The notes beneath the pieces are model-generated. The model was not told the DNA's origin and searched no databases. It saw only the letters and a program-made list of their open reading frames with translations. DNA of 64,000 nucleotides from Streptomyces sp. NRRL F-2664 (GTDB taxonomy: Bacteria; Actinomycetota; Actinomycetes; Streptomycetales; Streptomycetaceae). This document shows positions 26,847-36,193 of this stretch, one piece after another (the first letter of the stretch is position 1; the number at the start of each line of letters is the position of its first letter). A program made the translations under genes and the position numbers. The stretch is taken from NCBI RefSeq assembly GCF_000719345.1, contig NZ_JOFX01000024.1, positions 62,001 to 126,000 of the forward strand, given 5' to 3'.

Positions 26847-27518
26847 CTACTGCGCTCCCGGGCGCACCAGCCCGCTCTCGTACGCGTACACCGCCGCCTG
26901 CACCCGGTCCCGCAGCCCCAGCTTCGTCAGGACGTGCCCCACGTGCGTCTTGACCGTCGTCTCGCTCACGAACAGGTCCGCCGCGATCTCCGCGTTCGAC
27001 AACCCCCGCGACACCAGCTTCAGCACCTCCACCTCGCGCTCGGTCAGCGTCCCCAACGTGTCCGGAACGCGCTCCTCACCCGACGGCAGATGCCCCGCGT
27101 ACTTGTCCAGCAGCCGCCGCGTGATGCTGGGCGCGAGCATCGCCTCACCCGCCGCCACCACCCGGATCGCCTGCACCAGCTCATGGGCCGGCGCGTCCTT
27201 CAACAGGAACCCGCTCGCCCCCGCCCGCAGCGCCTCCACCACGTACTCGTCCAGATCGAAGGTGGTCAGCACCAGCACCTTCGCCGGACCGTCCCGGCCC
27301 GGACCCGTGATCTGCCGGGTCGCCTCCACCCCGTCCATCCGCGGCATCCGGATGTCCATCAGCACCACGTCCGGCTGCAGCGCCCGCACCTGGTCCAGCG
27401 CCTGCAGGCCGTCCCCGGCCTCCCCGACCACCGCCAGGTCCCCCTCCGCCTCCAGGATCATCCGGAAACCCGTGCGCAACAGTGGCTGGTCGTCGACCAG
27501 GAGAACGCGGATGGCCAC
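26847..27518 (-). CDS. NarL/LuxR family response regulator
   Basis: A 223-residue two-component regulator. The receiver domain has the acidic pocket LLVDDQP, the phosphoacceptor Asp55 in VVLMDIRMPRMDG, and the conserved Lys in GFLLKDAP. The C-terminal LuxR-type helix-turn-helix is LTEREVEVLKLVSRGLSNAEIA through TVKTHVGHVLTKLGLRDR. No histidine kinase gene is adjacent, so it is an orphan within this window. The target genes are unknown. Confidence 0.93.
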   Translation of the reverse strand: MAIRVLLVDDQPLLRTGFRMILEAEGDLAVVGEAGDGLQALDQVRALQPDVVLMDIRMPRMDGVEATRQITGPGRDGPAKVLVLTTFDLDEYVVEALRAGASGFLLKDAPAHELVQAIRVVAAGEAMLAPSITRRLLDKYAGHLPSGEERVPDTLGTLTEREVEVLKLVSRGLSNAEIAADLFVSETTVKTHVGHVLTKLGLRDRVQAAVYAYESGLVRPGAQ

Positions 27519-27611
27519 GGGCAGTACCTCGTATTCGTCGGACAGCAGCGGCGGACACGCCCATTCTGCCCTGACCCGACGATCAAGAAATCCCGCCCCC
27601 GCGACCGCCCG

Positions 27612-28502
27612 CTAACTGCCCGCGGAAGCACCCCCGGGCCGCGGCACCACCGGCAGCGGATACACCGGGGGAGTACCGCCGAACTCCGGACACGACCCCT
27701 GGTGATCACACCACCCGCACAGCTTCGTCGGCCGCGGCCGCCACTCACCCGTCCGCGTCGCCTCCCGGATCGCCTCCCACAACGCGAGCAGCTTGCGCTC
27801 CACCCGCTCCAGATCCGCCATCACCGGGTCGTACGTCAACACGTCCCCACTGCCCAGATACACCAGCTGCAGCCGCCGCGGCACCACCTGCTTCAGCCGC
27901 CACACCACCAGCGCGTAGAACTTCATCTGGAACAGCGCACCCTCCGCATACTCCGCCCGCGGCGCCTTCCCCGTCTTGTAGTCGACGATCCGCACCTCAC
28001 CCGTCGGCGCCACGTCCACCCGGTCGATGATCCCGCGCAGCCGCAGCCCCGAATCCAGCTCCGTCTCCACGAAGAACTCCCGCTCCACCGGCTCCAGCCG
28101 CGTCGGATCCTCCAACGTGAACCAGCGCTCGACCAGCGCCTCCGCCTCCGTCAGCCACCGCGCCAGCCCGGCCCCCTCGTCACCCTCCGGGAACAGCTCC
28201 GCCAGCTCCGGCCGCGCCCCCAGCAACCGCTCCCACTGCCCCGGAAGCAGCTCCTTCGCCCGCGGCACCGTCCGCTCCTGCGCAGGATGGTCGAAAAGCC
28301 GCTCCAGCACCGCGTGCACCAGCGTCCCCCGCGTCGCCGCCGCACTCGGCTTCTCCGGCAGCCTGTCGATCACCCGGAACCGGTAGAGCAGCGGACACTG
28401 CATGAAATCGCTCGCCCGGGAAGGAGAGAGGGAAGAGGGTGCCACAGCACCCGGGCTCGCGGCGTCGGCCGCGCCGGGCGCGGCACCGGGGCTCGTCGTC
28501 AT
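27612..28502 (-). CDS. RecB family (PD-(D/E)XK) nuclease with Fe-S cluster motif
   Basis: A 296-residue single-domain nuclease of the Cas4/AddB/RecB type. LRGIIDRVDV and VRIVDYKTGK carry the metal-binding Asp and the catalytic Asp-x-Lys. Cysteines in FMQCPLLYRF near the N-terminus and CGWCDHQGSCPEF near the C-terminus fit a four-cysteine iron-sulfur cluster that clamps the domain. Such solitary proteins are common in actinobacteria and probably act in DNA repair. ATG 28502 (MTTSPGAAPG) has only a weak AGGG upstream; longer starts to 28541 or beyond are possible. Confidence 0.87.
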   Translation of the reverse strand: MTTSPGAAPGAADAASPGAVAPSSLSPSRASDFMQCPLLYRFRVIDRLPEKPSAAATRGTLVHAVLERLFDHPAQERTVPRAKELLPGQWERLLGARPELAELFPEGDEGAGLARWLTEAEALVERWFTLEDPTRLEPVEREFFVETELDSGLRLRGIIDRVDVAPTGEVRIVDYKTGKAPRAEYAEGALFQMKFYALVVWRLKQVVPRRLQLVYLGSGDVLTYDPVMADLERVERKLLALWEAIREATRTGEWRPRPTKLCGWCDHQGSCPEFGGTPPVYPLPVVPRPGGASAGS

Positions 28503-28693
28503 GGACAAAACCCTACGACCCGCGACCGACAGCACGCGCATACCATCGACGCAAAGCCCCCTCGCACTGCATGATCGGAGCATCACCAGGCGCTGCGCAG
28601 ACCCCGCCGCACCCGACGACGACACCCCAGCGACCCCGGCGACCGAGCCCAGCGAACCCCCGGCGCACCACCGGCACCGAACGAAGGACAGAC

Positions 28694-29893
28694 GTGGCAG
28701 ACACCGACCAGACCGACGAGCGCGAAAAGCGGCGCTCCGGACCGGGCGGCGGACTCCTCATGGGCCGCCCCTTCGGCGTGCCCGTCTACGTCTCACCCAG
28801 CTGGTTCCTCGTCGCCGCCCTCATCACCTGGGTCTTCGGCGACCAGCTCGACCGAGTCCTGCCCGACCTCGGACCCGTCCGCTACCTCGTCTCCCTCTTC
28901 TTCGCCGTCGCCTTCTACGCCTCCGTCCTCGTCCACGAGCTCGCCCACACCGTCGCCGCCCTCCGCTTCAAACTCCCCGTCCGCCGCATCCAGCTCCAGT
29001 TCTTCGGCGGAGTCTCCGAGATCGAGAAGGAGACCGAGACCCCCGGCCGCGAATTCGTCCTCGCCTTCGTCGGCCCCCTGCTCTCCCTGCTCCTCGCCGG
29101 AGCCTTCTACCTCGGCATGAACGCCGTGGACCCCGCCACCGTCCCCGGCGTCCTCCTCGCCGGCCTCATGATCTCCAACCTGCTCGTCGCCGCCTTCAAC
29201 CTCCTGCCCGGCCTCCCCCTCGACGGCGGCCGCATGCTCCGCGCCGTCATCTGGGGCATCACCGGCAAACCCATGGCCGGCACCGTCGCCGCCGCCTGGG
29301 TCGGCCGCGCCCTCGCCGTCGCCGTCCTGCTGGGCCTGCCCCTCCTCACCCACACCGGACTCCTCGGCAACCGCACCGACGAGATCGGCGGCATGGACAC
29401 CGTCATGGACGCCCTCCTCGCCGCGATCCTCGCCGCCATCATCTGGACCGGAGCCGGCAACAGCCTCCGCATGGCCCGCCTGCGCGAACACCTCCCCGAA
29501 CTGCGCGCCCGCACCCTCACCCGCCGCGCCATCCCCGTCGAGAGCACCACCCCCCTCAGCGAAGCCCTCCGCCGCGCCAACGAAGCAGGCGCCCGCGCCC
29601 TCGTCGTCGTCGACGGCCAGGGCGACCCCACCGCCATCGTCCGGGAGAGCGCCATCGCCTCCGTCCCCGAGCACCGCCGCCCTTGGGTCGCCGTCAGCAC
29701 CCTCGCCCAGGACCTCACCGACGGCATGAAGGTTTCCGCGGAACTCACCGGCGAGGCACTCCTCGACCACCTCCGCGCCACCCCCGCCACCGAATACCTC
29801 GTCCTCGAACCCGACGGCGCCATCTACGGCGTCCTGTCCACCCTCGACGTCGAGAAGGCCTTCGTGAAGGCCATGGCACGGCCCCAGTCCTGA
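28694..29893 (+). CDS. Site-2 protease family (M50) membrane metalloprotease with CBS domains
   Basis: A 399-residue intramembrane zinc protease. The first segment leads to LVHELAHTVAA, the HExxH zinc motif. The second zinc ligand is in FNLLPGLPLDGGRML. About six membrane segments span residues 30-265. The C-terminal third (from about residue 275) is a pair of degenerate CBS domains that could sense a nucleotide. GTG 28694 is chosen for its GAAGGA ribosome-binding site. It is divergent from the RecB-like gene and just upstream of trmI. The substrate, perhaps an anti-sigma factor or membrane protein, is unknown. Confidence 0.9.
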   Translation: MADTDQTDEREKRRSGPGGGLLMGRPFGVPVYVSPSWFLVAALITWVFGDQLDRVLPDLGPVRYLVSLFFAVAFYASVLVHELAHTVAALRFKLPVRRIQLQFFGGVSEIEKETETPGREFVLAFVGPLLSLLLAGAFYLGMNAVDPATVPGVLLAGLMISNLLVAAFNLLPGLPLDGGRMLRAVIWGITGKPMAGTVAAAWVGRALAVAVLLGLPLLTHTGLLGNRTDEIGGMDTVMDALLAAILAAIIWTGAGNSLRMARLREHLPELRARTLTRRAIPVESTTPLSEALRRANEAGARALVVVDGQGDPTAIVRESAIASVPEHRRPWVAVSTLAQDLTDGMKVSAELTGEALLDHLRATPATEYLVLEPDGAIYGVLSTLDVEKAFVKAMARPQS

Positions 29894-29911
29894 AGCCAAT
29901 ACACTGGTCAC

Positions 29912-30808
29912 ATGTCCGAACCGACCGGTGCCGCCCGCCGACGCGGGCCCTTCAAGGTCGGGGACCAGGTTCAGCTCACCGACCCCAAGGGCCGCCACTA
30001 CACGTTCACGCTCGAAGCCGGGAAGAATTTCCACACCCACAAGGGTTCCTTCCCCCACGACGAGCTGATCGGTGCTCCCGAAGGCAGTGTTGTCCGTACC
30101 ACGGGGAACGTCGCGTACCTCGCGCTGCGCCCCCTGCTCCCCGACTACGTCCTGTCCATGCCCCGCGGCGCCGCCGTGGTCTACCCCAAGGACGCGGGCC
30201 AGATCCTGGCCTTCGCCGACATCTTCCCCGGCGCCCGCGTCGTGGAAGCGGGCGTGGGCTCCGGCTCCCTGAGCAGCTTCCTGCTGCGCGCCATCGGCGA
30301 CCAGGGCATGCTCCACAGCTACGAGCGCCGCGCCGACTTCGCCGAGATCGCCACCGCCAACGTGGAACGCTACTTCGGCGGCCCCCACCCGGCCTGGCAG
30401 CTCACCGTCGGCGACCTCCAGGACAACCTGTCCGACACCGACGTCGACCGCGTCATCCTCGACATGCTCGCCCCCTGGGAATGCCTGGACGCCGTCTCCA
30501 AGGCCCTCGTCCCCGGCGGCATCCTCTGCTGCTACGTCGCCACCACCACCCAGCTGTCCAAGACCGTCGAGTCCATCCGCGAGATCGGCTGCTTCGCCGA
30601 GCCGCAGCCCTGGGAATCGATGATCCGCAACTGGCACGTGGAAGGCCTCGCCGTCCGCCCGGACCACCGCATGATCGGCCACACCGGCTTCCTCGTCACC
30701 GCCCGCCGCCTCGCGGACGGCGTCGAGCCCCCCATGCGCCGCCGCCGCCCCGCCAAGGGCGCCTACGGCGAGGACTACGACGGCCCCGGCAGCGACCGCT
30801 CCGCCTGA
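29912..30808 (+). CDS. trmI: tRNA (adenine-58-N1)-methyltransferase
   Basis: A 298-residue SAM-dependent enzyme that methylates A58 in the T-loop of tRNA. The N-terminal small barrel (FKVGDQVQLTDPKGRHYTF) is followed by a Rossmann domain with VVEAGVGSGSLSSFLL as SAM motif I and VDRVILDMLAPWECL as motif IV. The actinobacterial C-terminal extension is basic then acidic. A TACACT -10 box ends 6 bases before the ATG with no ribosome-binding site, so a leaderless mRNA is likely. In actinobacteria trmI often lies next to arc, as here apart from two small genes. Confidence 0.93.
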   Translation: MSEPTGAARRRGPFKVGDQVQLTDPKGRHYTFTLEAGKNFHTHKGSFPHDELIGAPEGSVVRTTGNVAYLALRPLLPDYVLSMPRGAAVVYPKDAGQILAFADIFPGARVVEAGVGSGSLSSFLLRAIGDQGMLHSYERRADFAEIATANVERYFGGPHPAWQLTVGDLQDNLSDTDVDRVILDMLAPWECLDAVSKALVPGGILCCYVATTTQLSKTVESIREIGCFAEPQPWESMIRNWHVEGLAVRPDHRMIGHTGFLVTARRLADGVEPPMRRRRPAKGAYGEDYDGPGSDRSA

Positions 30809-30865
30809 CGCCCCCGGACCGCATCCCGGCCCCGGCCGAGGCTCCCCGGTGCGACCCAACACGAC

Positions 30866-30919
30866 GGCGCTGCGGCGCAGTTCCCCCCACCCCGGAGGAA
30901 CTGTGCCGCAGCGCCTTTT
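30866..30919 (+). terminator. Rho-independent terminator after trmI
   Basis: Arms 30866-30884 and 30897-30915 form a 19-bp stem with one G-U pair, followed directly by TTTT. A textbook intrinsic terminator. Confidence 0.92.
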
Positions 30920-31019
30920 CGTTACCCGTGCGACGACCTCGGACCCTGCCGTTCCACCCCCGTGTGAGATGTGGCACGATGCTGGCTCCCCGTCACCCTT
31001 CGCACAGGAGACACCCCGC

Positions 31020-31634
31020 GTGCAGCACACCCCCGCCACGCCGGCAACCACGGCCCCCCGGGCCCACACCCGGACCAGGCCCCACCACTGGCTCGCCACG
31101 GCCACCGCCCTGGCCGCCGTGATCGCCGCAGCGGGACTCGTGCAGCCGGCCACCGGAACCCCCGCCGCCCCGAGCGGCACCACCGCCGCCGGCCGGGAAC
31201 CCGCCGCGAAGGGCCCCCGAGCCGCCGCCCCCGACGCCGCGGCCGCCGCATTCCCCCTCGACTGCAAGGGCGCACCCCGCACCGTCACCGCCACCGCCCA
31301 CGGCGACCTCGACGGCGACGGCCGCCCCGAAACCGTGGCGGCCGTCCGCTGCGACGCCGGCTCCGGCACCCCGCCCCACGCGCTCTACGTACTCACCCAG
31401 GACACCGCCGAAGGCAGCCGCCCCCGCGTCGTCGCCACCCTCCTGGACACCCCGCAGCGCCGGACCGCCACGGAACTCACCGTGCGCGACCGGACCGTCA
31501 CCGCCGACCTCCTCGGCTACTCCGGCCCCGACGTCCCCCGCTGCTGCCCCGACACCAAGCAGCTCGCCAAGTGGCGCTGGACCGACGGAAAATTCCGCCA
31601 GGAGCTGACGGACTCAGCCGCCCGGAGTGTTTGA
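31020..31634 (+). CDS. Secreted or membrane-anchored hypothetical protein with DGDG motif
   Basis: A 204-residue protein with an uncleaved or late-cleaved signal segment (HWLATATALAAVIAAAGLV, residues about 22-40), then an Ala/Pro-rich linker and a compact domain. The domain has HGDLDGDGRPETVAAVRC, a calcium-binding-like FG-GAP/dockerin-type loop, and DVPRCCPDTKQLAKWRW with a Cys pair. I do not recognise the family. GTG 31020 is chosen because AGGAGA lies 8 bases upstream. It ends 4 bases from the convergent ferredoxin gene. Confidence 0.75.
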   Translation: MQHTPATPATTAPRAHTRTRPHHWLATATALAAVIAAAGLVQPATGTPAAPSGTTAAGREPAAKGPRAAAPDAAAAAFPLDCKGAPRTVTATAHGDLDGDGRPETVAAVRCDAGSGTPPHALYVLTQDTAEGSRPRVVATLLDTPQRRTATELTVRDRTVTADLLGYSGPDVPRCCPDTKQLAKWRWTDGKFRQELTDSAARSV

Positions 31635-31638
31635 AACG

Positions 31639-31959
31639 TCACTCCGCGTCCGGACCGAAGACCTCCACCCCGTCCGAAACGCGCCTTACGTGAATGCAGT
31701 CACCCGGACATTCCTTCGCCGAGTCCACCACGTCCTGGAGCAGCGGCAGCGGGACCGGAGTGGTCGCCCCCACCTCCTGCAGCAGCTCGTCGTCCGCGCT
31801 CTTCACGTACGCCAGACCGTCGATGTCCAGCTCGAACACCTCCGGCGCGTACTGCGCGCAGATGCCGTCCCCGGTGCAGAGGTCCTGGTCGATCCAGACC
31901 TCAAGCGGCTCGCCCGTCCCACCGGCGCCGCCCGTCGGAGCCTCCTGCTGCACGGTCAT
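31639..31959 (-). CDS. Single-cluster ferredoxin
   Basis: A 106-residue small electron carrier. The cluster-binding cysteines are in DLCTGDGICAQYAPEVF and, near the end, AKECPGDCIHV, a pattern seen in single [3Fe-4S] or [4Fe-4S] actinobacterial ferredoxins that serve P450s and other oxygenases. Its redox partner is not in the window. ATG 31959 is chosen for AGGAGA immediately upstream; longer starts to 31992 are possible. It is divergent from arc, with 264 bases between the starts. Confidence 0.88.
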   Translation of the reverse strand: MTVQQEAPTGGAGGTGEPLEVWIDQDLCTGDGICAQYAPEVFELDIDGLAYVKSADDELLQEVGATTPVPLPLLQDVVDSAKECPGDCIHVRRVSDGVEVFGPDAE

Positions 31960-32223
31960 ATCTCCTGCCGTTCCCTGCGGTGAGTGATCCATCCCGGTCA
32001 GGACCCGCAGCAAGTCGCACGAGCCCTGACGGGTGTTGAACACTTCGACCTTACAACCGGCTGCTTCCCGAGTTTGATGGGTGGGTATTTCCTTGGCGTG
32101 AGGGAGTACGCAAGGGTGAAGATCGGACACACCTCTATCGTCTTTGTGATCTAGGGGTTTCAATCACCACCAGCCCAGGTAGGGTCAGGAAGCGTCCAGC
32201 TCCCCTTGGAGGAGGTGAGGACC

Positions 32224-33990
32224 GTGGCAGCCCACGACGACGACATCAACCGCGGCATCCGGCCCGCGCGAGGGTCCGAGGACCCCGCCGGCCAGGTTGC
32301 CTATCTCGAGCAGGAAATCGCCGTCCTGCGACGCAAGCTCGCCGACTCTCCGCGACACACGAGGATTCTCGAAGAGCGGATCGTCGAGCTCCAGACAAAT
32401 CTGGCCGGCGTCTCCGCACAGAACGAACGACTGGCGAATACCCTCCGTGAGGCCCGCGACCAGATCGTGGCCCTCAAGGAAGAAGTCGACCGGCTCGCAC
32501 AGCCGCCGGCAGGCTTCGGTGTCTTCCTCCAGGCGAACGAGGACGGCACCGTCGACATCTTCACCGGAGGCCGAAAGCTCCGCGTGAACGTCAGCCCCAG
32601 CGTCGACCCGGAAGACCTCCGGCGCGGCCAGGAGGTCATGCTCAACGAGGCCCTCAACGTGGTCGAGGCCATGGAATACGAGCGGGCCGGGGACATCGTC
32701 ACCCTCAAGGAGATCCTGGAGGACGGCGAGCGCGCCCTGGTCGTCGGGCACACCGACGAGGAACGGGTGGTGAGGCTCGCCGAGCCGCTCCTGGACACCA
32801 CCATCCGTCCCGGCGACGCCCTCCTGCTCGAACCCCGCTCCGGCTACGTCTACGAGGTCGTCCCCAAGAGCGAGGTCGAGGACCTGGTCCTCGAAGAGGT
32901 CCCCGACATCGACTACGACAAGATCGGCGGCCTGGGCGACCAGATCGAGCTGATCCGCGACGCGGTCGAGCTCCCGTACCTCTACCCCGACCTGTTCAAG
33001 GAACACGAACTGCGGCCCCCGAAGGGCATCCTGCTCTACGGCCCGCCCGGCTGCGGCAAGACGCTCATCGCCAAGGCCGTCGCCAACTCCCTTGCCAAGA
33101 AGGTCGCCGAGGTGACCGGACAGGCCCAGGGCAAGTCCTACTTCCTGAACATCAAGGGCCCCGAGCTCCTCAACAAGTACGTCGGCGAGACCGAGCGGCA
33201 CATCCGCCTGGTCTTCCAGCGGGCCCGCGAGAAGGCGAGCGAGGGGACACCCGTCATCGTCTTCTTCGACGAGATGGAATCCCTCTTCCGCACCCGCGGA
33301 TCCGGCGTCAGCTCCGACGTCGAGAACACCATCGTCCCCCAGCTCCTCGCCGAGATCGACGGCGTCGAGGGCCTGGAGAACGTCATCGTCATCGGCGCCT
33401 CCAACCGCGAGGACATGATCGACCCGGCCATCCTGCGCCCCGGCCGACTCGACGTGAAGATCAAGATCGAGCGCCCGGACGCCGAGGCGGCGAAGGACAT
33501 CTTCGCGAAGTACCTCAAGGCCTCGCTGCCCCTGCACACGGACGACCTGTCCGAACACCAGGGCTCCACGGCCGGCACCGTCCACAGCATGATCCAGACC
33601 GTCGTCGAGCAGATGTACGCCGAAAGCGAGGAAAACCGCTTCCTCGAGGTCACGTACGCCAACGGCGACAAGGAAGTCCTCTACTTCAAGGACTTCAACT
33701 CCGGCGCGATGATCCAGAACATCGTCGACCGGGCCAAGAAGATGGCCATCAAGGCCTTCCTCGAACACAACCAGAAGGGGCTCCGCGTCTCCCACCTCCT
33801 CCAGGCCTGCGTGGACGAGTTCAAGGAGAACGAGGACCTGCCCAACACCACCAACCCGGACGACTGGGCCCGCATCTCCGGCAAGAAGGGCGAGCGGATC
33901 GTATTCATCCGCACACTCGTCACCGGAAAGCAAGGCGCGGACACCGGACGCTCCATCGACACGGTGGCGAACACCGGCCAGTACCTCTGA
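32224..33990 (+). CDS. arc: Proteasome-associated AAA ATPase (ARC/Mpa)
   Basis: A 588-residue hexameric unfoldase that recognises Pup on tagged proteins and threads them into the 20S proteasome. Domains: N-terminal coiled coil ([15 protein letters not shown] to [10 protein letters not shown], residues about 20-95) that binds Pup, two OB folds, then one AAA domain with Walker A GPPGCGKT (273-280) and Walker [11 protein letters not shown]. It ends in GQYL, the penultimate-tyrosine motif that opens the proteasome gate. GTG 24-base downstream of the GGAGGAGG site is used; an in-frame TTG at 32206 overlaps that site and is unlikely. A terminator separates it from dop. Confidence 0.96.
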   Translation: MAAHDDDINRGIRPARGSEDPAGQVAYLEQEIAVLRRKLADSPRHTRILEERIVELQTNLAGVSAQNERLANTLREARDQIVALKEEVDRLAQPPAGFGVFLQANEDGTVDIFTGGRKLRVNVSPSVDPEDLRRGQEVMLNEALNVVEAMEYERAGDIVTLKEILEDGERALVVGHTDEERVVRLAEPLLDTTIRPGDALLLEPRSGYVYEVVPKSEVEDLVLEEVPDIDYDKIGGLGDQIELIRDAVELPYLYPDLFKEHELRPPKGILLYGPPGCGKTLIAKAVANSLAKKVAEVTGQAQGKSYFLNIKGPELLNKYVGETERHIRLVFQRAREKASEGTPVIVFFDEMESLFRTRGSGVSSDVENTIVPQLLAEIDGVEGLENVIVIGASNREDMIDPAILRPGRLDVKIKIERPDAEAAKDIFAKYLKASLPLHTDDLSEHQGSTAGTVHSMIQTVVEQMYAESEENRFLEVTYANGDKEVLYFKDFNSGAMIQNIVDRAKKMAIKAFLEHNQKGLRVSHLLQACVDEFKENEDLPNTTNPDDWARISGKKGERIVFIRTLVTGKQGADTGRSIDTVANTGQYL

Positions 33991-33997
33991 ACCGGAG

Positions 33998-34032
33998 CGG
34001 CTGCGGATGCCCTCCCCGGGCATCCGCAGCCG
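33998..34032 (+). terminator. 15-bp hairpin after arc
   Basis: Perfect stem 33998-34012 with 34018-34032 around a 5-base loop, 8 bases after the arc stop. It suggests that dop has its own promoter; a TAGGCT -10 candidate lies at 34128-34133. Confidence 0.82.
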
Positions 34033-34253
34033 ACTGCTTTACCCCACCGCATGACCGGCCGTATTCCGGCCGGTGACAGGGCGGATTCAATGACGGAAAT
34101 GATCTCCCCACCAGCGCGCAGTGGTTCTAGGCTCTTGCGTACCGCCGGTCGCGCAGTGCGGGGACGGGCACCGCACAGTCACACGCACCGGAGCACCAGC
34201 GGTACTTGAGCGCCGCCCCCGTCAGGGGGGCGCCGCCGGGCAAGGAGGGCCGC

Positions 34254-35765
34254 ATGACCGTACGGCGAGTAATGGGGATCGAGACGGAGTACGGGATCTC
34301 CGTCCCCGGTCACCCGAACGCCAATGCCATGCTCACCTCGTCCCAGATCGTCAACGCCTACGCGGCGGCGATGCACCGGGCGCGACGCGCCCGCTGGGAC
34401 TTCGAGGAGGAGAACCCGCTGCGGGACGCCCGCGGCTTCGACCTCGCCCGCGAGGCCGCCGACAGCAGCCAGCTGACCGACGAGGACATCGGCCTCGCCA
34501 ACGTCATCCTGACGAACGGCGCACGCCTCTACGTCGACCACGCGCACCCCGAGTACAGCTCCCCGGAGATCACCAACCCGCTCGACGCCGTCCTCTGGGA
34601 CAAGGCCGGCGAACGGATCATGGCCGAGGCCGCAGAACGGGCCGCCCAGCTGCCCGGGGCCCAGCCGATCCACCTCTACAAGAACAACACCGACAACAAG
34701 GGCGCCTCCTACGGCACGCACGAGAACTACCTGATGAAGCGGGAGACCCCCTTCTCGGAGATCGTGCGCCACCTGACCCCCTTCTTCGTCTCGCGACAGG
34801 TCGTGACCGGAGCAGGGCGCGTGGGCATCGGCCAGGACGGTCGCGAGCACGGCTTCCAGATCAGCCAGCGCGCCGACTACTTCGAGGTCGAGGTCGGCCT
34901 GGAGACCACCCTGAAGCGGCCCATCATCAACACCCGCGACGAGCCGCACTCCGACGCCGAGAAGTACCGCCGGCTCCACGTGATCATCGGCGACGCCAAC
35001 CTCTCGGAGATCTCCACCTACCTCAAGCTCGGTACCACGGCGCTCGTCCTGTCCATGATCGAGGACGGGTTCATCGGCGTCGACCTGGCCGTCGACCAGC
35101 CCGTACGCACCCTCCACCACGTCTCCCACGACCCCTCCCTGAAGTACCTGATCACGCTGCGCAGCGGCCGGACACTGACCGCGGTGCAGCTGCAGATGGA
35201 GTACTTCGAGCTGGCCAGGAAGTACGTGGACGAGCGTTTCGGCACGGACGCGGACGAGCAGACCAAGGACGTGCTGTCCCGCTGGGAGGACGTGCTGGGC
35301 CGGCTGGAGAGCGACCCGATGAGCCTGTCGGGCGAGCTGGACTGGATCGCCAAGCGGGAGATCCTGGAGGGCTACCGGCGCCGGGACGGCCTGGACTGGG
35401 ACGCGGCGCGGCTGCACCTGGTGGACCTCCAGTACTCGGACGTACGGCCCGACAAGGGCCTGTACAACCGCCTGGTGGCCCGCGGGAAGATGAAGCGGCT
35501 GGTGGAGGAGTCCGCGGTCGAGCGGGCTCGGAGCAAGCCCCCGGAGGACACGAGGGCCTACTTCCGCGGGCGCTGCCTGGAGCAGTACGCGGACGACGTG
35601 GCCGCGGCCTCCTGGGACTCGGTGATCTTCGACCTCCCGGGCCGGGACTCGCTCCAGCGCGTCCCGACCCTGGAGCCCCTGCGGGGGACCCGCAACCACG
35701 TCAAGGAGCTCCTGGACCGCTGCCGCACGGCGGAGGACCTGGTCCGGGTGCTTTCGGGGCGGTGA
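34254..35765 (+). CDS. dop: Pup deamidase/depupylase
   Basis: A 503-residue glutamine-synthetase-like enzyme that removes Pup from substrates and, where Pup ends in Gln, deamidates it. [13 protein letters not shown] holds the metal-binding Glu. [19 protein letters not shown] and [20 protein letters not shown] are shared with PafA. A Dop-specific insertion (about residues 35-80) follows [12 protein letters not shown] and distinguishes it from PafA. ATG 34254 has an AAGGAGG ribosome-binding site. It is upstream of pup but separated by 173 bases with hairpins. Confidence 0.95.
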   Translation: MTVRRVMGIETEYGISVPGHPNANAMLTSSQIVNAYAAAMHRARRARWDFEEENPLRDARGFDLAREAADSSQLTDEDIGLANVILTNGARLYVDHAHPEYSSPEITNPLDAVLWDKAGERIMAEAAERAAQLPGAQPIHLYKNNTDNKGASYGTHENYLMKRETPFSEIVRHLTPFFVSRQVVTGAGRVGIGQDGREHGFQISQRADYFEVEVGLETTLKRPIINTRDEPHSDAEKYRRLHVIIGDANLSEISTYLKLGTTALVLSMIEDGFIGVDLAVDQPVRTLHHVSHDPSLKYLITLRSGRTLTAVQLQMEYFELARKYVDERFGTDADEQTKDVLSRWEDVLGRLESDPMSLSGELDWIAKREILEGYRRRDGLDWDAARLHLVDLQYSDVRPDKGLYNRLVARGKMKRLVEESAVERARSKPPEDTRAYFRGRCLEQYADDVAAASWDSVIFDLPGRDSLQRVPTLEPLRGTRNHVKELLDRCRTAEDLVRVLSGR

Positions 35766-35833
35766 ACGCGGCTGAAAGCCCTCCGGGCCGGGAATCATGA
35801 AGAGAACCGGACTGTGAAAGTACCGGGACGAAT

Positions 35834-35902
35834 GTCGGACCCTCCTAGTAGGGTCCGACATAGGGTCTGATCTTGAGAGATCCCGAATTCCCTGGGTCTC
35901 TC
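35834..35902 (+). promoter_or_regulatory. Two hairpins in the dop-pup gap
   Basis: GTCGGACCCT (35834-35843) pairs perfectly with 35850-35859 around CCTAGT. A second arm pair lies at about 35875-35884 and 35894-35902 (GAGAGATCCC with GGGTCTCTC, one bulge). They could form a dop terminator or a regulated leader for pup; the second ends about 36 bases before the pup ATG. Confidence 0.55.
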
Positions 35903-35938
35903 GACGTGAGCGTGCGAACCGAGCGGGGTGAGGTAGAC

Positions 35939-36151
35939 ATGGCGACCAAGGACACCGGCGGCGGACAGCAGAAGGCGACGCGCTCGACCGAGGAGGTCGA
36001 GGAGGCGGCGGTCGAGGAATCGACCGACCTCAAGGAGCGCCAGGAGAAGCTCTCCGACGACGTCGACTCCGTACTCGACGAAATCGATGATGTGCTCGAG
36101 GAGAACGCCGAGGATTTCGTGCGCTCCTTCGTTCAGAAGGGTGGCGAGTGA
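35939..36151 (+). CDS. pup: Prokaryotic ubiquitin-like protein Pup
   Basis: A 70-residue intrinsically disordered tag that PafA joins to lysines of target proteins. MATKDTGGGQQKATRS and the helical ARC-binding part DDVDSVLDEIDDVLEENAEDFVRSFVQ are typical. It ends GGE (codons GGT GGC GAG stop), so the C-terminal Glu is encoded directly and no Gln deamidation by Dop is needed. ATG 35939 follows GGTGAGG. It heads a tight unit of pup, an endonuclease VII-like gene, prcB and prcA. Confidence 0.96.
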   Translation: MATKDTGGGQQKATRSTEEVEEAAVEESTDLKERQEKLSDDVDSVLDEIDDVLEENAEDFVRSFVQKGGE

Positions 36152-36193
36152 TTCCTCCTTCGATTCGAAGGTGGGGTGACTCGGGGAGGGTGA

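Noticed and set aside
27612..28502. The RecB-like nuclease as a Cas4 protein
   Set aside because: It has the shared fold and Fe-S cysteines, but no CRISPR array or cas genes are nearby, and solitary homologues are common in actinobacteria.
28402..31122. A 906-residue Arg/Pro/His-rich plus-strand frame
   Set aside because: It is a shadow of the M50 protease and trmI genes; the composition is typical of out-of-frame GC-rich DNA.
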